Source: JAVBSN01 sp031556525 | Lineage (GTDB): Bacteria > Bacillota > Clostridia > Lachnospirales > Lachnospiraceae | Assembly (NCBI GenBank): GCA_031556525.1 | Contig: JAVBSS010000011.1 | Span: forward strand, 1 to 64,000 | Reading direction: 5' to 3' | Length of the DNA: 64,000 nt | Part shown: piece after piece, positions 57,818 through 64,000 of the stretch | Position numbering within the stretch: position 1 is the first letter of the stretch | Layout: every line of letters starts with the position of its first letter | Translations under genes and position numbers: made by a program | Notes under the pieces: generated by a model | Told to the model about the DNA's origin: nothing | The model's input: the letters and a program-made list of their open reading frames with translations, nothing else | The model's database searches: none

Positions 57818-60439
57818 GTGCAAGTACCAATATTTGATATCCAAACCATTTTGCAGCAGTATAAAGAAGAAGTCTGTCATACATTCTCTAACATTAGATT
57901 ATTGCAGTTTGTTGAGGAAGATGATAGTACAAAGGAGATTGTCGATGTAGAGGATGTATATGTTGATTTAATGTGTGAACCATTTTCTGCAAAAACCAAT
58001 GGTTTGTTTGCTGACGGTATTCCTGAAAAATGTTCAGCTAGTTTATTATTATCGGAAGTTCAAAGCGAATTAAAAAGGCGTGGTAAACTTAATATGGTAA
58101 TATTAGGATTACCAGGAGCAGGAAAAACCACCTTGCTAAAGTACTTATTAAAGAGGTACTCGCTACAAAGAAAGGTGATTCCTGTGTATATAGAACTTAA
58201 AAGTGAGGTTGAAACTGACTTTGGAATTGTTCTTGCGCAGGAAGGAAAAGTTATATCACAGACTATCAATGACTATATTTCCAATTACTTTACAGCAAGG
58301 ATTGGTGAAACAGGAAGTCAGCTTGCAAAAGAAATAACTGCTCAATTGTATAAAGAGAAGTATGAGATAGTATTTTTTTGTGATGGATTAGATGAAATTT
58401 CTCCAGAACAATATAAACAGTTTACTGCGGTTGTGAACAAGGCGAGTACATTTGTTGGATATAATTTTATAATTTCATCAAGACAAATTGGGTTTCATGC
58501 CAATGATTATAATGAGAGGTTCAAATTATTTTGCTTACTTGATTTTGATATTGACGCACAGTGTGAGTTTATTACAAAATATTTCACATATTTGAATAAA
58601 CCTGAACTTGAAATAAGAAAAAAACAGTTACTTGGGATTCTGAACAGTCGCTCTGATTCAGTTATTCTTAGATTAGCTAAAAGTCCGATTTTATTGTTGC
58701 TCTTATGTGTAACACCAAATTTAAAAGCAATTAAAAATAAGGCTCAATTATTTCAAAATGCAATTGATGTTTTATTAAGTAATCGGAAAATAACGCAGAA
58801 AGAACAACGTCAACTTTTTGTGAGTTTTCTAAAAGAGTTGGCTGTGATTTTCTTTAAGCTAGATAAAGCGGAATGCTTTGACCACAAGGAGTTGGAGTTT
58901 TATGCAGAAAGGTTTTTTTGTTCACAAGGTGAAACCGATTCTTGTATTTTGCTAAGGAGTAAATATTTGAGCTGTGGGCTATTTGATAAAAGCGAGAAAG
59001 CCAACTCTTACAAATTTGCACACCGCACAATATGGGAATACTTAGTAGCAGAGGGGATGATGGGGCGTGATAAAAATGAAATCTACAATAGAGCAAATAT
59101 GGGGGTGTGGGAAGAACCAATTAAGATGTATGTTTCACTTGTTGGACAAGCAAAAACGGATGCCATGCAAGTAATTGAAAAGATATGGAATGAAAATAAG
59201 TCTCTTGCATTGAACTGTATGAATGAATTTGATCCGTTTCCAAATGAAATATTAAACAAATTGTATGGAGGATTATCGAGAAGAGATAAACTTGGACTTA
59301 TTTCTACCTTAAGAAACAGTTATGTTAATTACAATGGTTCATTTAGAAATCCAATAATTAATACAATCAAAGAAACTCTTACATTGATTCACTCCATCGA
59401 AAAAGATTGTGAAGTAATTTATACTTATATTGAGTTCCTTGAAGAATTTAGTGAAGAAAGAGCATTTTCAAGTCTTTTAAATGAATTTCTTCAGTTGGAT
59501 AATTTGGTAGAACGACAAGAAATGATACGAGATTATGGATTGGAGTTTGTTGATATTTCGGCTGGTTGCTTTAACATGGGACGGAGAGACTTTGATAAAG
59601 GTCAGTTAAGTAGTCAAGAGCGTAGCCAATTTATTGTTGTCGATGCTTATGAACAGCCAGAACATAAAGTAAGGATAAGTAAATCTTTTAAAATGTCAAA
59701 AACTTTAATAACAAATAGAATGTATTTTGAATGTGGTTTCCCATATGCAAATATGGATCATAAAGATAATCCATATTCAAATACGTTAGATCAACCAGTA
59801 AATTTTGTTAATTGGTTTGAAGCGATGATGTTTGCAAAATGGTTTGGCTATATATTACCATCTGAGGCAGAGTGGGAATATGCTTGCCGTGGAGGTAAAG
59901 ACTATAATGATTTTATGACTAATCGTATAGATGAATTGGGAATTATTCTAGATGAGAAGGTCAATTATACTGGTGACAAAACGAATAGAACACGTACTAT
60001 ATTTCCTATAAAACAGCAATATTCAAACTCAATTGGACTTATAGATATGATTGGAAATCTGCGGGAGTGGTGTACTGACTGGTTCAGTGAAGATTATTAT
60101 ACACGATGTATCGTAGATAGTTATCCAACATTTCAATCGGATATTGAAGGGAAAGATGTAGTATCTTATTATTGGTCTGTAAATTCACAAGGAGTCGAGG
60201 CACCTATTCTTGTTGATGAGCAAGTTAACCAAACACAAACAGATACCTTTACGTTTGATCAGGATGGGTATTGCGTTGATCCCATAAAAAATTCAATTGG
60301 TAAGATTGAGGCCAAAAGTCTAAGAGGAGGATGTTTTGACTGGAGCATAGCAAACTTGAGACCTACATACAGAAATCATAATCCGGCAAATAACATCTAT
60401 AAAGTTAATGGATTTCGAGTCATATTAAAGGAGGACTAA
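57818..60439 (+). CDS. NACHT NTPase fused to a formylglycine-generating-enzyme-like domain
   Basis: The protein has 873 residues from GTG 57818. A NACHT STAND ATPase covers about 90-270: Walker A GLPGAGKTT (97-105), Walker B IVFFCDGLDEIS (D189, D192, E193), and IISSRQIG as sensor. A helical middle follows (about 290-560). From about 575 to the end there is a SUMF1/FGE (C-type-lectin-like) domain: FVDISAGCFNMGRRDFD, LPSEAEWEYACRGG, GLIDMIGNLREWCTDW and LRGGCFDWSIANLRPTYRN...NGFRVI. The two catalytic cysteines of true FGE are absent (W842 and L847 at those places). NACHT proteins with such ends are known in bacterial conflict systems. The SD for the next gene lies in its last codons. Confidence 0.88.
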   Translation: MQVPIFDIQTILQQYKEEVCHTFSNIRLLQFVEEDDSTKEIVDVEDVYVDLMCEPFSAKTNGLFADGIPEKCSASLLLSEVQSELKRRGKLNMVILGLPGAGKTTLLKYLLKRYSLQRKVIPVYIELKSEVETDFGIVLAQEGKVISQTINDYISNYFTARIGETGSQLAKEITAQLYKEKYEIVFFCDGLDEISPEQYKQFTAVVNKASTFVGYNFIISSRQIGFHANDYNERFKLFCLLDFDIDAQCEFITKYFTYLNKPELEIRKKQLLGILNSRSDSVILRLAKSPILLLLLCVTPNLKAIKNKAQLFQNAIDVLLSNRKITQKEQRQLFVSFLKELAVIFFKLDKAECFDHKELEFYAERFFCSQGETDSCILLRSKYLSCGLFDKSEKANSYKFAHRTIWEYLVAEGMMGRDKNEIYNRANMGVWEEPIKMYVSLVGQAKTDAMQVIEKIWNENKSLALNCMNEFDPFPNEILNKLYGGLSRRDKLGLISTLRNSYVNYNGSFRNPIINTIKETLTLIHSIEKDCEVIYTYIEFLEEFSEERAFSSLLNEFLQLDNLVERQEMIRDYGLEFVDISAGCFNMGRRDFDKGQLSSQERSQFIVVDAYEQPEHKVRISKSFKMSKTLITNRMYFECGFPYANMDHKDNPYSNTLDQPVNFVNWFEAMMFAKWFGYILPSEAEWEYACRGGKDYNDFMTNRIDELGIILDEKVNYTGDKTNRTRTIFPIKQQYSNSIGLIDMIGNLREWCTDWFSEDYYTRCIVDSYPTFQSDIEGKDVVSYYWSVNSQGVEAPILVDEQVNQTQTDTFTFDQDGYCVDPIKNSIGKIEAKSLRGGCFDWSIANLRPTYRNHNPANNIYKVNGFRVILKED

Positions 60440-60443
60440 TAGC

Positions 60444-61544
60444 ATGAAGAAGGTTAGAATTGGAATAATTGGTACAGGTGTAGGCATTCGAACACACTTT
60501 AATGGTTTTAAATTAGTGGAAGATGCAGAAGTTGTTGGGATTTGTGGGAGTTCACTCCAAAGGAGTCAAGAGTTTGCAAGTAAGTTTGGGATTCCTATAG
60601 CTTGTGCAAACTACAAAGAATTGTGTGATCTAGATGAAGTGGATTTGGTTTGCATAACATCTCCAAATCGCTATCATATTGAAGCAGTTAAATATGCAAT
60701 TTCTAAAAATAAGCATATTATATGTGAGAAGCCACTTTCAGACGATTCAAAAGAAGTAAGATGTATAATCAACGAATCGCAAAGGCATAATAAAATTGCT
60801 GTAGTTGACCATCAACTAAGGTATAATCCGTATATAATAAAAATCAAGGAACTGATAGAGAGTGATGTGCTCGGTGAAATTAAGACAGTGGAATTACATC
60901 AAAGAGGATCTGGATTTGCTGATCCCGATGCTTTGTTTTACTGGAGTTTTGACGGGGCACAAGGTGGAGGTGTAAGGCTCGCAATGGCATCACACTTTAC
61001 GGATTTAATTCAGTTTTGGTTTGGAAATAGAAAGATTATTAGTGTGAATGGTTATCTGAATCCTGTTACCATGCAACGGAGAGATAGTAATGGTAAAATT
61101 CATCAAGTTACAGGATCATCAATTTGTAATGCATTTATAAATCTTGAAAATGAGCTAAATATCGAATATTCAATAAATGCAAGTTCATTTATTGAATCAA
61201 GTTTTGATATAAATATTTTTGGTACGAAGGGTGAAATTACCTTTAATTTAAAAGATAAAATTTGTTTATATACGAGAGATAAATTAGGTCAACTCCAAGA
61301 AGTGTCTGTGAATGGAGTATTTCCGGATGAAGCTGAAAATAAAGTATCCATTTTTTCGGGTTCATTTAGATACTTTGCACCCCTAATTATTAAGGCTATA
61401 CAAACGGAGGATTATAGTATTATATCAAGCTCAGCTACATTTGCTGATGCACAATATAATATTAAAATATTGGATGCAATTCAACAATCTGCAAATAATG
61501 GGACAGGGATTGTCCTTGGACAGGAGATGAATATATATGTCTGA
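60444..61544 (+). CDS. Gfo/Idh/MocA-family oxidoreductase
   Basis: The protein has 366 residues: an N-terminal Rossmann domain (VRIGIIGTGVGIRTHFNGFKLV, GICGSSLQRSQEFASKFG), the ICEKPLSDDSKEV motif with the lysine typical of the family, and a C-terminal beta-sheet domain with FDGAQGGGVRLAMASHFTDLI where the catalytic histidine is expected. Such enzymes oxidise or reduce sugars and nucleotide sugars with NAD(P). It begins 4 bases after the NACHT gene and overlaps the radical SAM gene by 8 bp. Confidence 0.88.
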   Translation: MKKVRIGIIGTGVGIRTHFNGFKLVEDAEVVGICGSSLQRSQEFASKFGIPIACANYKELCDLDEVDLVCITSPNRYHIEAVKYAISKNKHIICEKPLSDDSKEVRCIINESQRHNKIAVVDHQLRYNPYIIKIKELIESDVLGEIKTVELHQRGSGFADPDALFYWSFDGAQGGGVRLAMASHFTDLIQFWFGNRKIISVNGYLNPVTMQRRDSNGKIHQVTGSSICNAFINLENELNIEYSINASSFIESSFDINIFGTKGEITFNLKDKICLYTRDKLGQLQEVSVNGVFPDEAENKVSIFSGSFRYFAPLIIKAIQTEDYSIISSSATFADAQYNIKILDAIQQSANNGTGIVLGQEMNIYV

Positions 61545-62391
61545 ATCTCGAAGTGCAGCTGCCCCTTTTTTTATTCATAATGAAAGGGCTATGATATCTC
61601 TCGGTCCACTAAACGAGAAAGTTCATTGCCCTTTTCGTTGTGCATTCTGTTATGTGCAAGATGAGTTTGGGTCTTATGCAAGTTTGGAAATTGATAAAAT
61701 TGTTGATTTTCTAAAGAAACATAAAGGCGAGTATGATATTATTTATGTAAGTGGAGATACAGACTCTTTTGCTTCGCCACGTACGCAAAAGGGATTGGAT
61801 TTACTTCATGCGATTGTTACAGAAGTAGACTGTGATGTAGAATTTACTTCAAGAACCGTTTTTTCGGATGAAGAGTATCGACAGTTTAAGGTAATAATTG
61901 ATATACAGAAAGAGAAGGGGTACAGATTTTATGCAGGCGTAAGTATTACAAGGTATTCAGAAGATACTCAGTATCTTGAACCACATCCAATACCAAGTCC
62001 AGATTCTAGAATTGAACATATTAAGATAATGAAAAAACTTGGAGCAATTACGATGCTTGGATTACGTCCCTTTCTTCCAGTTGTAAATATCGCTGATTAC
62101 ATAACCATTTTAGATAAGCTATATCCTGATTTGGATATTGCGTTAGGTGAATGTTTTTACTTTATAAGGGATGGGAAAATTCAGGAACGTGTTTTCCTGG
62201 ATGGAATTCCGGACTGGATAGAGCAAGATATTGTGCGAAATCAAATTATGGATTTTGACGATAATGAATCGTTATGGGATATTTGGAATTCTGAAAAATA
62301 CGAAAGGGCAGTTGCAGCACATTGTAAAAAACTTGGGATTATCTTTTCAATGCACAGTGCCGAAGCAATTGAAGAGTACAAAAGCCTATGA
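61537..62391 (+). CDS. Radical SAM enzyme
   Basis: The protein has 284 residues. The [4Fe-4S] site is CPFRCAFCY with C31, C35 and C38 (CxxxCxxC). VSGDTDSFASPRTQKGLDLLHAI, ITRYSEDTQYLEPHPIPSPDSRIEHIKIMKKLGA and TMLGLRPFLPV follow the spore-photoproduct-lyase-like/Elp3-like barrel pattern. It lacks an obvious extra cluster domain at the C-terminus. It could modify a peptide, nucleotide or sugar made by its operon partners. Start and stop codons overlap both neighbours. Confidence 0.85.
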   Translation: MSESRSAAAPFFIHNERAMISLGPLNEKVHCPFRCAFCYVQDEFGSYASLEIDKIVDFLKKHKGEYDIIYVSGDTDSFASPRTQKGLDLLHAIVTEVDCDVEFTSRTVFSDEEYRQFKVIIDIQKEKGYRFYAGVSITRYSEDTQYLEPHPIPSPDSRIEHIKIMKKLGAITMLGLRPFLPVVNIADYITILDKLYPDLDIALGECFYFIRDGKIQERVFLDGIPDWIEQDIVRNQIMDFDDNESLWDIWNSEKYERAVAAHCKKLGIIFSMHSAEAIEEYKSL

Positions 62392-62810
62392 AACATGAAC
62401 TAAACCTTATTGTTTCACAAGATAAAGACTGTTCAGAACTTGCCAAATTCAACAAGGATTTAATTGATTGTGGCGGTAGTAATAATTCAATGAATATAGA
62501 AGAACTGGAAGCGCGTATGCATGATTTCATTGCTGGCGGATTTACCGCAGTAATCTTTGAAGTTGAAAAAGTACATATTGGATATAGCTTGATTGATAGG
62601 AATAAGAATCCTATATTCATTAGACAATTTTTTGTTACAGAAGAATATAGACTAAAGGGGTATGGCACTCAGGCATTCAATAAGATTCTGGAACTTCTTA
62701 ACATAGAAAATGCTGATTTGACGGTTTTGTGTGGTAATGAGATAGGCTATAAATTTTGGATGCAATGTGGGTTTTCTCCTTATGAAATAGTCATGCATTA
62801 CCAGAAATAG
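62388..62810 (+). CDS. GNAT-family acetyltransferase, last gene of the NACHT operon
   Basis: The protein has 140 residues with a GNAT core (ARMHDFIAGGFTAVIFEVEKVHIGYSLID, RQFFVTEEYRLKGYGTQAFNKILELL, ETxGYKFW-like NEIGYKFWMQCGF). The gene begins in the ATGA overlap with the radical SAM gene. It may acetylate the product of that enzyme or act as a self-protection factor; neither can be decided from sequence. No terminator was found right after it. Confidence 0.83.
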   Translation: MKHELNLIVSQDKDCSELAKFNKDLIDCGGSNNSMNIEELEARMHDFIAGGFTAVIFEVEKVHIGYSLIDRNKNPIFIRQFFVTEEYRLKGYGTQAFNKILELLNIENADLTVLCGNEIGYKFWMQCGFSPYEIVMHYQK

Positions 62811-62877
62811 AATTTATTGATAAATTAGACTAAATTATTTGTGTAATAATAGACACTTTTAATGGTCAGTATTTAAT

Positions 62878-62991
62878 TTGCACCGAGGTCATGCTAATAT
62901 TGAGACTACCATGGATATATATGCATAGGTCACCGATATGAAAAAGCAAGAATCAATTCAAAATTTAGCACACAGATTAGGTGTATTTTAG
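62878..62991 (+). pseudogene. C-terminal remnant of a tyrosine integrase
   Basis: Translation from 62878 gives LHRGHANIETTMDIYA, a TAG, then VTDMKKQESIQNLAHRLGVF and TAG. This matches the C-terminus of Tn916-type tyrosine recombinases, including the GH dipeptide and the nucleophile tyrosine in TMDIYA. One stop interrupts it and the N-terminal 300 or so residues are missing. It marks a past integrative element at the right side of the NACHT operon. Confidence 0.78.
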
Positions 62992-63020
62992 GAAAAAGTC
63001 TGATTTGGAATGACAGGGAG

Positions 63021-63059
63021 TACGACAAACTGTGTAACACACGACAATAGTACGACAAA
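63021..63059. repeat. Repeated ACGACAA motifs beside the integrase remnant
   Basis: ACGACAA occurs at 63022, 63041 and 63052; the outer two extend to TACGACAAA. They lie just 3' of the integrase tail, where arm-type or attachment sites of such elements are usually found. No matching copy was seen near the left edge of the island. Confidence 0.4.
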
Positions 63060-63281
63060 TTAATATTGATTAAGTGCTTTTAACAAAGTGTGATATTCTT
63101 ATTTATCAAAGATGGATTAATAAAGGGAAATATGTTGTAGTAAATTAAACTGATGTATAATCCCAACGATGAAGGCATCGGATAAGTAAAAGGCAGAGAA
63201 ATCAAGGGATTGAGGCATTTTATATGAACTAATTAGTGATTTTGAACCAAAATAAATAAGATTTTAAAGAATATTAATGAG

Positions 63282-63319
63282 AATTCTTAGAATAGAAATC
63301 TATTCTAAGAATTTTTTTG
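63282..63319 (+). terminator. Terminator hairpin upstream of the last gene
   Basis: AATTCTTAGAATAGA (63282-63296) and TCTATTCTAAGAATT (63299-63313) pair perfectly and run into seven T. The stem is nearly identical to the one at 14733-14765. The gap 62810-63455 otherwise holds only the integrase remnant, the ACGACAA repeats and a short CGATG/CATCG hairpin near 63167. Confidence 0.82.
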
Positions 63320-63454
63320 TTGGGTATTGTAATTAATAATGTAATTGAAAGTAATGATAATATATGGTATTATTATAAAATAATAAATAATACTTTTTAG
63401 AAGAACTAGATTTACAGAAAGGGCCGTATTTAAGGCATAGGGGTGAAATAATTT

Positions 63455-64000
63455 ATGTTTGAAATATCAAAGTTAGAATTTAGCAAATGGTTACAACAGC
63501 AAGATATAAGTGCGATGTCAGCCTATGAGAAAGAATTTATAGGAATAATCATTGACCATTTCGATGATATAGCACAATGTGGTACAAGTGGTGGTAGTCG
63601 TGCGAAATTGATAGGTAATTATATTCAAAAACTCGATAACAAAGCTGAACGAAGTGAATTGACTATGCCAAATACTAATTTTGTTGGAGAGAAGGTTAAG
63701 CGTTTAGAGTCACTTACTGTTGAGAATTTTCGTGGTTTTGGTGTTGAAGAACAATTTGATTTTAGTAAGCAATATACTTTTTATCACGGTCCCAATGGAT
63801 CAGGAAAAACAAGCTTTTGTGAAGCTCTTGAATATAGTGTACTTGGAAGTATAGCAGAAGCATCTGCAAGAAACATTCCTGTTGGCAAATACATTGTCCA
63901 TACAGGCAAGAAAAAAGCGACCGTTCCAATCTTAAACTGCTTGTTATCTGATGGCACAAAAGCTGTTTTTCCAGTTAATTTATCTGAATATCGTTTCGCT
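63455..64000 (+). CDS. SMC/RecF-like AAA ATPase, 5' part
   Basis: An ATG at 63455 behind GGGGTGAAA opens a frame that runs off the window (182 codons visible). After about 85 helical residues comes a RecF/SMC-type head: LESLTVENFRGFGVEEQFDFSKQYTFYHGPNGSGKTSFCEALEYSVLGS, with Walker A GPNGSGKTS. Such ATPases pair with nucleases in DNA repair and many phage-defence systems. The rest and any partner gene lie to the right. Confidence 0.85.
   Translation, partial: MFEISKLEFSKWLQQQDISAMSAYEKEFIGIIIDHFDDIAQCGTSGGSRAKLIGNYIQKLDNKAERSELTMPNTNFVGEKVKRLESLTVENFRGFGVEEQFDFSKQYTFYHGPNGSGKTSFCEALEYSVLGSIAEASARNIPVGKYIVHTGKKKATVPILNCLLSDGTKAVFPVNLSEYRFA

Overview
The window looks like chromosomal DNA of an anaerobic, endospore-forming, low-GC Firmicute, most likely a Lachnospiraceae-type Clostridium. 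Supporting this are the spoVA operon, a stretch of spoIIID, an [FeFe]-hydrogenase-like sensor, glycosidases of the rumen/gut type, TTGACA-N17-TATAAT promoters and AGGAGG ribosome sites. No rRNA, tRNA or CRISPR array was recognised.

Layout. 0.1-4.1 kb: a MazF/PemK-like toxin, an XRE membrane regulator and an MFS transporter, with two copies of a structured small-RNA gene between them. 4.2-8.5 kb: a GC-richer block with an AgrC/AgrA-like two-component pair divergent from a cell-wall-anchored repeat protein. 8.5-14.7 kb: an AraC regulator divergent from two GH3 glycosidases, the first membrane-anchored and with reversed domain order. 14.8-18.7 kb: a GntR-ABC-ABC-ABC-CPBP operon with a palindromic operator over its promoter. 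18.7-20.4 kb: three uncharacterised genes. 20.6-26.7 kb: an amino-acid ABC uptake operon with two glutathionyl-hydroquinone-reductase-like proteins, a GNAT acetyltransferase and an M20 deacylase; it resembles sulfur-compound salvage operons, but its permease is frameshifted. 26.8-29.3 kb: a third GH3 enzyme. 29.4-34.7 kb: two membrane proteins, the c-di-AMP synthase CdaA, its regulator CdaR, HPr and citrate synthase. 34.9-38.0 kb: spoVAA-AB-AC-AD-AE. 38.1-44.2 kb: a class A PBP whose membrane-anchor segment carries two stop codons, a YigZ protein, aroA and tyrA. 44.5-45.0 kb: a promoter-to-terminator unit without a long gene. 45.2-53.1 kb: a hydrolase-like pseudoenzyme, an aldose epimerase, yqeY behind an array of four leader hairpins, a hydrogenase-chemoreceptor fusion, exodeoxyribonuclease III and a TPR-DUF4037-DUF4125 protein.

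53.1-64.0 kb is an accessory, defence-like island. It contains small and decayed ORFs, a truncated SpoIIID, an RloA-like ATPase, a dead IS200 element, a five-gene translationally coupled operon (membrane protein, NACHT NTPase fused to a formylglycine-generating-enzyme-like domain, Gfo/Idh/MocA oxidoreductase, radical SAM enzyme, GNAT acetyltransferase), the tail of a tyrosine integrase, and the start of an SMC/RecF-like ATPase that runs off the window.

The best candidates for an undescribed system are the NACHT-FGE operon, the twin small RNAs near the left end, the four-hairpin yqeY leader and the GST-containing sulfur-salvage operon.
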